The position numbers and the translations under genes were made by a program. This document shows positions 57,177 through 64,000 of a DNA stretch of 64,000 nt, piece after piece. The notes under the pieces are model-generated. The model was given only the letters and a program-made list of their open reading frames with translations, was not told the DNA's origin and did no database searches. The DNA comes from CAHJXG01 sp964235485 (GTDB taxonomy: Bacteria; Pseudomonadota; Alphaproteobacteria; Acetobacterales; Acetobacteraceae): positions 71,992-135,991 of the forward strand of contig CAXSAZ010000009.1 of the NCBI GenBank assembly GCA_964235485.1. The letters are read 5' to 3'. Each line of letters begins with the position of its first letter. Position 1 is the first letter of the stretch.

Positions 57177-57178
57177 GC

Positions 57179-57543
57179 ATGGACACGGCGCTTCACACGA
57201 CGCAATGGGGCGACGCCGGCCCCCTCGTGGTCATGGTGCACGGCAACGCCCAAGGCAGCGAGGTGGGCGGCGACCGCCACTTCTCGCGGCAGGCGGCCCT
57301 TGTGGGCGGCTGGCGCGTCGTCGTGCCGGACCGCCCGGGCCACGGACGCAGCCCGTCGCCGGGCCGCCCCGACGACGCCGAAGCGGATGGCAAGCTGGTT
57401 GCGGAGCTGCCGGCCTTTGCGGCGGCGGCCGGCACGTCACGATTGCGTCGCCCCACCATTTCCCGCAACTCGTGTCGGACGAGTTCAACCAGCTCCTGGC
57501 GCAGTTCATGACGGATGCGGAAAAGGCCGGGGCGCCGGCCTGA
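57179..57543 (+). pseudogene. Alpha/beta hydrolase with internal deletion and frameshift
   Basis: The gene opens well: MDTALHTTQWGDAGPLVVMV then HGNAQGS (oxyanion loop) and PDRPGHGRSPSPGRPDDAEAD. After about residue 80 the frame runs into a short unrelated tail. In another frame the tail SPHHFPQLVSDEFNQLLAQF resumes as a plausible C-terminus of the same family. The nucleophile elbow (GxSxG) and the catalytic Asp region are missing. A deletion of roughly 450-500 bases with a frameshift explains this. It follows the hydroxylase by 2 bases and would have been the ring-fission product hydrolase. Confidence 0.6.
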
Positions 57544-57621
57544 CGACGGGGTGCAGGAGGGGAGGGCGGCTACGGGCGCTGCCCTCCCAGCCCTAGCCGC
57601 ATGGCCGCGGCGCGGCGCCGC

Positions 57622-58467
57622 TTACGCCGCGACGACGCGCTGACGCTGTTCGCCGAGACCTTCGACGCCGGCCTGCATGACCTGGCCCACGCGCAGGAAC
57701 ACCGGCTCCGGCTTCCTGCCCAGGCCCACGCCGGGCGGGGTGCCCGTTGCGATCACGTCGCCGGGGTGCAGCGTCATGAAGTGGCTGACGTAGCTCACCA
57801 GCTTGCGGACGCCGAACACCATGGTGTTCGTGCTGCCGTCCTGCATACGCTGGCCGTCCACGTCGCACCACAAGCGCAGCGCCTGCGGGTCCGGCACCTC
57901 GTCCTTGGTCACCATCCACGGTCCGGTCGGGCCAAAGGTGTCGCAGCCCTTGCCCTTGTCCCAGGTGCCGCCGCGCTCGGCCTGGTACTCGCGCTCGCTC
58001 ACGTCGTTGCACACGCAATACCCAGCGACGTGATCCATGGCCTCCGCCTCGGGCACATACGACCCTTTCGTCCCGATGACGATGCCAAGCTCGACCTCCC
58101 AATCCATCTTGACCGAGCCGCGCGGCATCAGCGCGTCGTCGAACGGTCCGCAGAACGCGCCGAGCGACTTCAGGAACACGATCGGCTCCTTGGGCAGCGC
58201 CATGCCGGCTTCGGCCGCGTGGTCGGCGTAGTTCAGGCCGATGCAGATGTAGTTGACCGGACGCGCGACGCAGGCGCCGATCCGCGCGGAGCCGTCCACG
58301 CTTGGCAGGCTGGCAGGATCAATGGCGGCCAGCTTGGCGAGGCTGGCCGGAGCCAGCGCCGCGCCGTCGATGTCGCCGACATGGCCCGACAGGTCGCGAA
58401 GGGTGCCGTCGGGACCGAGCAGGGCGGGCTTCTCGGAGCCGGGCGGTCCGACACGCAGCAGCTTCAT
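57622..58467 (-). CDS. Fumarylacetoacetate hydrolase family protein
   Basis: 281 residues. The FAA fold motifs are NYICIGLNYADHAAE, DWEVELGIVIGTKG (metal-binding Glu pair), and DKGKGCDTFGPTGPWMVTKDE with the metal-binding Asp region. GTPPGVGLGRKPEPVFLRVG near the end is also typical. Such enzymes act on acylpyruvates, oxalocrotonates or similar ring-cleavage products. It is convergent with the broken hydrolase and sits 52 bases downstream of the VOC protein gene on the same strand, so the two are probably co-transcribed. Confidence 0.85.
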   Translation of the reverse strand: MKLLRVGPPGSEKPALLGPDGTLRDLSGHVGDIDGAALAPASLAKLAAIDPASLPSVDGSARIGACVARPVNYICIGLNYADHAAEAGMALPKEPIVFLKSLGAFCGPFDDALMPRGSVKMDWEVELGIVIGTKGSYVPEAEAMDHVAGYCVCNDVSEREYQAERGGTWDKGKGCDTFGPTGPWMVTKDEVPDPQALRLWCDVDGQRMQDGSTNTMVFGVRKLVSYVSHFMTLHPGDVIATGTPPGVGLGRKPEPVFLRVGQVMQAGVEGLGEQRQRVVAA

Positions 58468-58519
58468 GGCTTGTTCTCCGGTTTGCGGGTTTGTGCCCGC
58501 TGGGTTATGGCGCCTGCGG

Positions 58520-59131
58520 TCAGGAGGCCATCGGCGTGGGCGTGCCGGCCTCGGGGGTGGGCAGGCCGATGGAGGGGATGGTGTCCGGCTGGTAGTGCCC
58601 GGCGCGTATGGCCGGCTGCAGCGCCGCGAACGGCTGGCCCGCCCGGTGCGCGGCCAGCACCTTGTCCGGGTCGAAGAAAGTCCCGATCGGGTTGGACTGG
58701 AAGTCCGGCGAGGTGCGCATGAAGCGCGTGGACTGCGCCCAGTCGCCCATATTGTCGCTTTGCAGTTCCACGTGGTTGCCTTCGGGGTCGCGGTAGTAGA
58801 GCGAGATGGTCATGCCGTGGTCCAGCGCAAAGGCCGGCAGGATGCCTGCGCCTTTCAGCCGTTCAAAGGAGGACATCAGGTCGTCAAAGCTCGCATACTC
58901 AAAGGCGCTGTGGTGCATGCCGGTGTGCTTGACCTTGTCGGCGTCGTCTTCCAGCCCGGGCGCCGACAGGAACGCCACGCGGTGGTTGGCCTCGTCGTTG
59001 GTGGTCCAGGCGTTGTTGGTGTCCTGGAACGTGACCTCAACGCCCACCACGGTTTTATACCAGTCCACCATCTGCTGCAGGCGGCTCGTCTTGAGCGTGA
59101 CGTGGTGAAACACGGGCCTGATCGTCTGCAT
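58520..59131 (-). CDS. VOC family extradiol dioxygenase-like protein
   Basis: 203 residues. The ATG beginning MQTIRPVFHHVTL has GGGAG 6 bases before it. FHHVTLKTSRLQQMVDWYKT supplies the first metal His, KHTGMHHSAFEYAS the second, and RDPEGNHVELQS the Glu of the 2-His-1-Glu iron site seen in catechol 2,3-dioxygenase-type enzymes. YQPDTIPSIGLPTPE is a disordered tail. Placed with a flavin hydroxylase and an FAA hydrolase, it fits the ring-cleavage step. Confidence 0.8.
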   Translation of the reverse strand: MQTIRPVFHHVTLKTSRLQQMVDWYKTVVGVEVTFQDTNNAWTTNDEANHRVAFLSAPGLEDDADKVKHTGMHHSAFEYASFDDLMSSFERLKGAGILPAFALDHGMTISLYYRDPEGNHVELQSDNMGDWAQSTRFMRTSPDFQSNPIGTFFDPDKVLAAHRAGQPFAALQPAIRAGHYQPDTIPSIGLPTPEAGTPTPMAS

Positions 59132-59359
59132 GGCCATCTCCCTGTGTTGTTGCCCGCCCTTCGGTGCACCGGGCGGTGTGTTGGCCGGATTGATAAACGG
59201 AACGGCCACGCCGAAAAAGATCGAGAAGCGCGTCGTCCGATGTCATCGCGGCATCGCTCGCGAGAGCATCCAAGCAACCTTGGTACGAGTTGAAGCACCC
59301 ATGCGCGGGACGTGTCCGGCTTGGCCCAGCTATCCGTGGCCCAAGCTGCAGAAGGCTGC

Positions 59360-59770
59360 TTAAGCCCCGAACACGATGTCCTGCGCCCCTTCCCAAAGCG
59401 TTTTCTTGCCGAGCGCCGCCAGGTCCTGCATCCCCTCGGTGATCGTCAGGCAATGGTTGCCCGCGAGCTGCCCGGCCTTGCTGGAAAAGCAGCAGGCGCC
59501 GTAGCTCAGCAGGATTTCCGTTTCGCTGACGCTGCCGGCGTGCAACAGGATTTGGCCCGGCGCCGGGTAGGAGGTCGCGTTCTCATACGGCAGCCCGGTG
59601 TCGAAGTCGCCGAGCGGGATCCAGCAGGCTTCCCCGCTCCAGCGCACATGGATGATGCGCTGGCGGTAGGGCAGCAGGGCGCGGAACCGGGCGCAGGTCT
59701 GCGGGGCGTTGGCGTCCTCGAACCGCGCGGTGAAGGCAAAGCCGCCCGAGGCGATGCGGATGGTGTCCAG
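59360..59770 (-). CDS. DUF3830 family protein, probable CTG start
   Basis: 136 residues that match the cyclophilin-like DUF3830 family: FRALLPYRQRIIHVRWSGEA, PLGDFDTGLPYENATSYPAP, ETEILLSYGACCFSSKAGQL and AGNHCLTITEG. No ATG, GTG or TTG stands near the expected start. A CTG codon preceded by GGAGG with 7 bases between is the best candidate, placing the start 14 bases after the lipoprotein gene. The function of the family is unknown. It may belong to the same degradation unit or ride on the housekeeping transcript upstream. Confidence 0.65.
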   Translation of the reverse strand: MDTIRIASGGFAFTARFEDANAPQTCARFRALLPYRQRIIHVRWSGEACWIPLGDFDTGLPYENATSYPAPGQILLHAGSVSETEILLSYGACCFSSKAGQLAGNHCLTITEGMQDLAALGKKTLWEGAQDIVFGA

Positions 59771-59784
59771 GGTGCGTCCTCCGG

Positions 59785-60048
59785 TCAGGTGGTGGGTTTC
59801 TGCCGCTCGACCCCGCCCGGGGGCAACAGGCCGCGGTTGCGCAGGCAGGCCAGCCGCGCCTTCTGCTTGGCCGCTTTCAGTTCCTCGAAGCTGCCGAACA
59901 GGAAGAACAGGTTGCCCGAACCCTTCTCCGTCAGCAGCTTGACGGCGGGATCGTTGTCCACCGCCGCGTCGCAAGCCTGGTCCACGGGAGTTTCCGGCGC
60001 GCAGGCCGCCAGCAGGGCCAGCAGGGCCAGGGCCGCTCCCCGGCTCAT
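59785..60048 (-). CDS. Small lipoprotein
   Basis: 87 residues. The N-terminus MSRGAALALLALLAACAPE is a lipoprotein signal with the lipobox L-A-A-C (Cys16 lipidated). The mature part has one disulfide-type cysteine pair (DQACDAAV and RLACLRNR) and a hydrophobic NLFFLFGSFEEL stretch. No named family. Its ATG overlaps the nudC stop by 4 bases (ATGA), so the two are co-translated. Confidence 0.7.
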   Translation of the reverse strand: MSRGAALALLALLAACAPETPVDQACDAAVDNDPAVKLLTEKGSGNLFFLFGSFEELKAAKQKARLACLRNRGLLPPGGVERQKPTT

Positions 60049-61007
60049 ACCTGCGCCACCCAGTCCTCGATCAAGCGCCGGGCGATGCTGTCCCGGCGCG
60101 GCAGGCTGAACCCATGGGCGTCGGGGTCGCGCAGCTCGGCGCGGGAGAACCAGCGGGCGTCCCGTAGCTCGGTCGGGTCGATGGTGATCTCCTCCGTCAG
60201 CCCTTCCGCGTAGAAGCCGAGCATGATGCTGGACGGGAAGGGCCAGGGCTGGCTGCTGTGGTAGCGCACTTGGCCCACGCGGATGGCACTTTCTTCCAGC
60301 ACCTCGCGCGCCACCGCTTCTTCCAGGCTTTCGCCCGGCTCCACGAAGCCCGCGAGGGTCGAGTACATCGTGACCTTGGGGAAGCGCGCCGAGTGGCCCA
60401 GCAACGCGCGCCCGCCGCGGTGCACCAGCATGATGACGGCCGGGTCGGTGCGGGGGAAGTGCTGCGCCTTGCATTGGGTGCAGGCCATCGCGTGCCCGGC
60501 GCTCCGCGCTTCGCACCGCCCGCCGCACACGCCGCAGAAGCCGTGCCGGGTGCGCCAGTGCATGAGGCCGCGGGCATGGGCCAGGATCGCGGCCTCGTTG
60601 GGCGCGAGGCCGGGGCCGATCTGCCGCAGGTCCTCGAAGCGCGCCGCCCCGGGGGGCCACGCCGCCCCGTCCGGCAGCAGCGGCAGCGGGTCGTCCACGG
60701 CGCTGACATCCACGGCGAACACCGCGGTGCCGTCCTGCAGCCCGAGGAACGCCCAGGGTCTGCCGGCCCCGCGCAGCGCCGACGCCGCTTCCCCGGTCAG
60801 GAACACGGCTTCCGGCCGGCCCTCGTCCAGGCCGCGGAACAGGGTGCGGGCGCGCCAAACCGGGACCCAGCGGCTCGCGGGGTCGGCCAAGTGCCCGGCG
60901 ATCCAGGCCTCGTCCGTGCGCCGGTTGTCCGCACGGTCCAGCGGGCTGCCGGTGTAAACGTTGGGGCGGCTGGCAAGGATGAATGACATGTCCGCCGGAT
61001 TTCGCAT
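60045..61007 (-). CDS. nudC: NAD(+)/NADH pyrophosphatase
   Basis: 320 residues; ATG at 61007 or, less likely, at 60989. NudC-specific zinc ribbon: FCGVCGGRCEARSAGHAMAC and then TQC, i.e. CxxC...CxxC. The Nudix box is GFVEPGESLEEAVAREVLEE, followed by the NudC motif SQPWPFPSSIMLGF. It hydrolyses NADH to NMNH and AMP and can remove NAD caps from RNA. It points away from ffs/dnaX and is transcribed with the lipoprotein gene. Confidence 0.92.
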   Translation of the reverse strand: MRNPADMSFILASRPNVYTGSPLDRADNRRTDEAWIAGHLADPASRWVPVWRARTLFRGLDEGRPEAVFLTGEAASALRGAGRPWAFLGLQDGTAVFAVDVSAVDDPLPLLPDGAAWPPGAARFEDLRQIGPGLAPNEAAILAHARGLMHWRTRHGFCGVCGGRCEARSAGHAMACTQCKAQHFPRTDPAVIMLVHRGGRALLGHSARFPKVTMYSTLAGFVEPGESLEEAVAREVLEESAIRVGQVRYHSSQPWPFPSSIMLGFYAEGLTEEITIDPTELRDARWFSRAELRDPDAHGFSLPRRDSIARRLIEDWVAQV

Positions 61008-61100
61008 GGGGCCAGGCTCGTGCCAACCCCCAAGGGCCAACCCCCGGGGCAAGTTCCGGGGGCTTGTGCCGACCCCGGGGTGCCGTGGTATGATGGGCGC

Positions 61101-61196
61101 GGGAGGTCGGCGGCGGACGGGCGCCTCGCCAACCCGGTCAGGTCCGGAAGGAAGCAGCCGCAACGAGTTCATGCTCGGGTCGGTGTCCGGCCTCCC
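61101..61196 (+). ncRNA. ffs: Signal recognition particle RNA (small bacterial type)
   Basis: The universally conserved SRP core GGTCAGGTCCGGAAGGAAGC followed by AGCCGCA is present in full (61136-61162). The ends pair: GGGAGGTCGG (61101-61110) with CCGGCCTCCC (61187-61196), giving a 96-base hairpin RNA. It binds Ffh to target membrane proteins. It sits immediately upstream of dnaX, a common alphaproteobacterial order. Confidence 0.93.
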
Positions 61197-61232
61197 ACTC
61201 CATCCACCCCGTCGGCGGCAGGAACCGGGCGC

Positions 61233-63083
61233 ATGTCTGGCTTTGCGGATGACCCCTTGCCCGAGCCGCCGCCGTCCGGCCCCGGGCTGTTCGGCGCGGA
61301 GTCGCCCGCCCCCGCGGCGCCCGCGCCCTACCGCGTGCTGGCCCGCAAGTACCGGCCGACCACCTTCGACGACCTGATCGGACAGGAAGCGATGGTCCGC
61401 ATCCTGCGCAACGCTTTTGCGCAGAACCGGGTGGCCCATGCTTGGATGCTGACGGGCGTGCGCGGCGTCGGCAAGACCACGACCGCCCGCATCATCGCCC
61501 GCGCGCTGAACTGCGTGGGACCGGATGGCGAAGGCGAACCCACCGCCGACCCGTGCGGCGTGTGCCCCAACTGCGTCGCGATCCTCGCCGACCGCCACCC
61601 CGACGTGATCGAGATGGACGCCGCCAGCCGCACCGGCGTGGACGACATGCGGGAGGTGATCGACGCCGCCCGCTACCGCCCGCTGCAGGCGCGCACCAAG
61701 GTGTTCATCGTGGACGAGGTCCACATGCTGTCCCGCAATGCCTTCAACGCGCTGCTGAAAACGCTGGAAGAACCGCCGCCGCATGTGAAGTTCATCTTCG
61801 CGACGACGGAAATCCGCAAGGTGCCGGTGACCGTGCTGTCCCGCTGCCAGCGGTTCGACCTGCGCCGGGTCTCGGTGGCGGAGCTGGCGGGGCAGTTCGG
61901 GCGGATCGCAGCCAAGGAGGGCGTCGCCGTCGCGCCGGACGCGCTGGACCTGATCGCACGCGCAGCGGACGGGTCCGTGCGGGACGGGCTGTCGCTTCTG
62001 GACCAGGCCATCGCCCAAGGCGCGGGCGGCGCGCCCATCGACGGCGCCGCCGTTTCCGACATGCTGGGCCTCGCCGACCGTTCGGCGGTGTTCGACCTGA
62101 TGGAAGCGGTGATGGCCGGGCGCCCGGACCAGGCGCTGGGGATCACCGACCGCGCGCATGAGCGCGGGGCGGACCTCGGTCTCATGCTGGGCGACCTCCT
62201 GGACCTTGCCCACACCCTGACCCGGCTGAAATCCGTGCCCGCGCTCCGCGACGGCAACGAGCTGCCGGAGGCCGAGCGCACACGCGGCGCGGCCTTGGCC
62301 GACCGCCTGACGGTGCCCGTGCTGGGCCGCGCCTGGCAGATGCTCCTGAAGGGCACGCAGGAAGCCGAGCAGGCGCCGGACCGCCGGGCGGCGGTGGAGA
62401 TGGTGCTGATCCGGCTGTGCTACGTCGCCGACCTGCCGCCGCCGGGCGAGCTGGTGCGGCGGTTGACGGATGCGCCCCAGGCCGCTTCCCAGCCCGCCGC
62501 ACCCCGCGCGCCACCTGCCGCCCCGCCGCCCTTTGAGGGCGCCCGCGCCGTCGCCAACGGCGCTGCCGCGGTCCCGGCCCCCGACCCGGCCCCGTCCGGC
62601 CCGCGCTTGTCCAGCTTCCGCGACGTCGCCATGCTGGTCGCCGAGCAACGCGAGCCGATACTGCACGGCCTGCTGCTCCATGCCGTCCACCTGGTGCGCT
62701 TCGCCCCCCCGGTCATCGAGCTGCGGCCGGAGCCGGACGCGCCGCGCGACCTGGCGTCCCGCCTCGCCGCCCTGTTGCTGGACGCGACGGGCACCCGCTG
62801 GACCATCGCGTTGTCGCGCGAACCCGGCGAACCCACATTGGCCAGCCAGGGGCAGGCGGCGGACACCGCGCGCCGGGCCGAGGCCGCGACCCATCCACTG
62901 GTGCAAGCGATCCTGGACGCCTTTCCCGGCGCGAAGATCGCCAGCGTGACGGACAGCCGGGCCGACGCCTACGGGCTTGTGGACATTGCGCCGGTGACGG
63001 AAGAGGGTGACGGGCGGGAGTTCGCGCCGCTCGACGCCCATGACGGGGATGTCGTGCCGCCGGACGCCGCGGATTCGATCTGA
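61233..63083 (+). CDS. dnaX: DNA polymerase III subunit gamma/tau
   Basis: 616 residues. ATG with CAGGAA upstream. Residues about 35-260 are the AAA+ clamp-loader ATPase: YRVLARKYRPTTFDDLIGQE, GVRGVGKTTTARIIARAL (Walker A), the four-cysteine zinc module (LNC...CGVCPNC), VFIVDEVHMLSRNAFNALLK (DExx) and ATTEIRKVPVTVLSRCQRF (SRC). After a collar domain (to about 410) a Pro/Ala linker and a tau-like C-terminal domain follow. It loads the sliding clamp and couples the polymerase to helicase. I see no slippery heptamer for making a short gamma form. Confidence 0.95.
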   Translation: MSGFADDPLPEPPPSGPGLFGAESPAPAAPAPYRVLARKYRPTTFDDLIGQEAMVRILRNAFAQNRVAHAWMLTGVRGVGKTTTARIIARALNCVGPDGEGEPTADPCGVCPNCVAILADRHPDVIEMDAASRTGVDDMREVIDAARYRPLQARTKVFIVDEVHMLSRNAFNALLKTLEEPPPHVKFIFATTEIRKVPVTVLSRCQRFDLRRVSVAELAGQFGRIAAKEGVAVAPDALDLIARAADGSVRDGLSLLDQAIAQGAGGAPIDGAAVSDMLGLADRSAVFDLMEAVMAGRPDQALGITDRAHERGADLGLMLGDLLDLAHTLTRLKSVPALRDGNELPEAERTRGAALADRLTVPVLGRAWQMLLKGTQEAEQAPDRRAAVEMVLIRLCYVADLPPPGELVRRLTDAPQAASQPAAPRAPPAAPPPFEGARAVANGAAAVPAPDPAPSGPRLSSFRDVAMLVAEQREPILHGLLLHAVHLVRFAPPVIELRPEPDAPRDLASRLAALLLDATGTRWTIALSREPGEPTLASQGQAADTARRAEAATHPLVQAILDAFPGAKIASVTDSRADAYGLVDIAPVTEEGDGREFAPLDAHDGDVVPPDAADSI

Positions 63084-63096
63084 TGGAGGAGGACGC

Positions 63097-63420
63097 ATGA
63101 AGAACCTATCCGGCCTGATGAAGCAGGCCAGCCAGATGCAGGCCAAAATGCAGGAGATGCAGGCCAAGGTCGAGGCCATGGAGGTCGAGGGCAGCGCCGG
63201 CGCCGGCATGGTCAGCGTGGTGCTGTCCGGCAAGGGCGCGCTGAAGCGGCTCAAGATCGACCCCAAGCTCATCGACCCTAGCGAGACCGAGATGCTGGAA
63301 GACCTGATCGTGGCCGCCCACGCCGACGCCAAGCAGAAGGCGGAGGCGGTGATGGCCGAGGAGATGCAGGCGGCGACCGGCGGGCTGCAACTGCCGGAGG
63401 GCTTGAAGCTCCCGTTCTGA
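63097..63420 (+). CDS. ybaB: YbaB/EbfC nucleoid-associated protein
   Basis: 107 residues with a strong GGAGGAGG ribosome site. MKNLSGLMKQASQMQAKMQE starts a long coiled helix. The central strands are VEGSAGAGMVSVVLSGKGAL and the C-terminus GGLQLPEGLKLPF is typical of the family. Binds DNA as a dimer. It lies 13 bases after dnaX and 4 bases before recR, the standard dnaX-ybaB-recR operon. Confidence 0.93.
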   Translation: MKNLSGLMKQASQMQAKMQEMQAKVEAMEVEGSAGAGMVSVVLSGKGALKRLKIDPKLIDPSETEMLEDLIVAAHADAKQKAEAVMAEEMQAATGGLQLPEGLKLPF

Positions 63421-63424
63421 CCCG

Positions 63425-64000
63425 ATGGGCGGTCCCGAGGTCGAGCGGCTGATCGGCCTGCTGTCCCGTTTGCCGGGCTTGGGACCGCGCAGCGCCCGCC
63501 GGGCGGCGCTCAAGATGCTGCAGCAGCCGGAAGCGCGGATGCTGCCTTTGGCGAGCGCCTTGTCCGACGCGGCGCGGGCGGTGCGGCCGTGCCGGCAATG
63601 CGGCAACCTGGACAGCCGCGACCCTTGCGGGGTCTGCACGGACCCGCAACGGGACCATAGCTCGATCTGCGTCGTAGAGGGGGTGGGTGACCTTTGGGCG
63701 CTGGAGCGCGCGGCGGTGCATCGCGGGCTGTACCATGTGCTGGGCGGCACGCTGTCCGCGCTGGGCGGCACCGGGCCGGAGGATTTGAACGTGGAGCCGC
63801 TGCTGGCCCGGGTGGAGGGGGGCGGCGTGTCCGAGGTAATCCTGGCGTTGGGCGCGACGGTGGACGGCGCCACCACCGCGCATTGGCTGACGGAGCGCCT
63901 GCGCAAGCTGGACAGCCCGGCCCGGATTACCCGAGTCGGCCAGGGCGTGCCGATTGGCGGGGCGCTGGACGTGCTGGACGACGGGACCTTGGCGGCGGCG
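63425..64000 (+). CDS. recR: Recombination protein RecR (cut at window end)
   Basis: 192 codons before the window edge, probably lacking the last handful of the usual ~200. MGGPEVERLIGLLSRLPGLG and then GPRSARRAALKML give the helix-hairpin-helix. The C4 zinc finger is CRQCGNLDSRDPCGVC. The Toprim domain starts SSICVVEGVGDLWALERA, with GLYHVLGGTLSALGG and ILALGATVDGATTAHWL following. It helps RecF/RecO load RecA at gaps. It starts 4 bases after the ybaB stop. Confidence 0.95.
   Translation, partial: MGGPEVERLIGLLSRLPGLGPRSARRAALKMLQQPEARMLPLASALSDAARAVRPCRQCGNLDSRDPCGVCTDPQRDHSSICVVEGVGDLWALERAAVHRGLYHVLGGTLSALGGTGPEDLNVEPLLARVEGGGVSEVILALGATVDGATTAHWLTERLRKLDSPARITRVGQGVPIGGALDVLDDGTLAAA

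Noticed and set aside
61011..61080. CCCCCGG...CCGGGGG hairpin and repeated CCAACCCCC between nudC and ffs as a riboswitch or control RNA
   Set aside because: Short, very GC-rich and without a recognisable motif; probably just part of the divergent promoter spacer.
61233..63083. Programmed frameshift in dnaX for a short gamma subunit
   Set aside because: No A-AAA-AAG type slippery site with a following hairpin is visible; the gene is GC-rich throughout.

Overview
The window is about 70% GC chromosomal DNA. It is almost entirely protein-coding, with short spacers and many 1-4 base gene overlaps. The ffs-dnaX-ybaB-recR order at the right end, the complete ATP-driven glycerol uptake operon (glpRDSTPQUV plus glpK) and the paired peptide ABC operons point to an alphaproteobacterium. 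The general character resembles Rhodospirillales/Acetobacteraceae (Roseomonas-like), but that family assignment is inference. I see no rRNA, tRNA, CRISPR array, intact insertion sequence or prophage. The only RNA gene I can support is the SRP RNA.

Left part (1-19000): the end of a 2OG-Fe(II) oxygenase, a small exported protein, a membrane protein fused to a spermidine-synthase-like domain, a secreted PHP-type phosphoesterase, a parvulin-type isomerase and three HupE/UreJ-type membrane proteins. Next comes the most unusual stretch. A 1302-residue protein joins an ExeM-like extracellular nuclease, two SurE phosphatase domains and a CBM60-like domain. Beside it, divergently, is a glycerophosphodiester phosphodiesterase, then an AraC regulator, then a 936-residue beta-propeller/GDSL fusion whose catalytic serine and histidine are both replaced. 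None of these three large proteins has an N-terminal Sec signal, and the two largest are preceded by AT-rich control regions. I read this as a secreted phosphoester (eDNA, nucleotide, phospholipid head-group) scavenging island.

Middle (19447-28271): single genes and small pairs. These are a DHA2-type MFS exporter, a glutamine amidotransferase, a UbiH-like flavin hydroxylase, a YciI-like protein divergent from a LysR regulator, an EamA transporter, a GNAT acetyltransferase, a prephenate dehydrogenase-like protein, a relic of a TauE/SafE permease, a CPT-like kinase and a VOC protein.

Catabolic operons: 36418 down to 28406 (minus strand) encodes a YtcJ-like amidohydrolase, a CobW-type metallochaperone and a five-gene peptide-type ABC importer, mostly with overlapping ends. 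46577 down to 36608 (minus strand) is the glycerol regulon: repressor, FAD-dependent glycerol-3-phosphate dehydrogenase, two ABC ATPases, two permeases, a small membrane protein, the binding protein and glycerol kinase. 47509-54448 (plus strand) links a gamma-glutamyltransferase and a 43-residue protein to a second peptide ABC importer with a fused double ATPase. 54473-59770 looks like an aromatic or cyclic-compound degradation locus: LysR, flavin hydroxylase, a broken alpha/beta hydrolase, FAA hydrolase, VOC dioxygenase-like protein and a DUF3830 protein.

Right end (59785-64000): a small lipoprotein overlapping nudC, then ffs, dnaX, ybaB and the nearly complete recR, a conserved housekeeping block.
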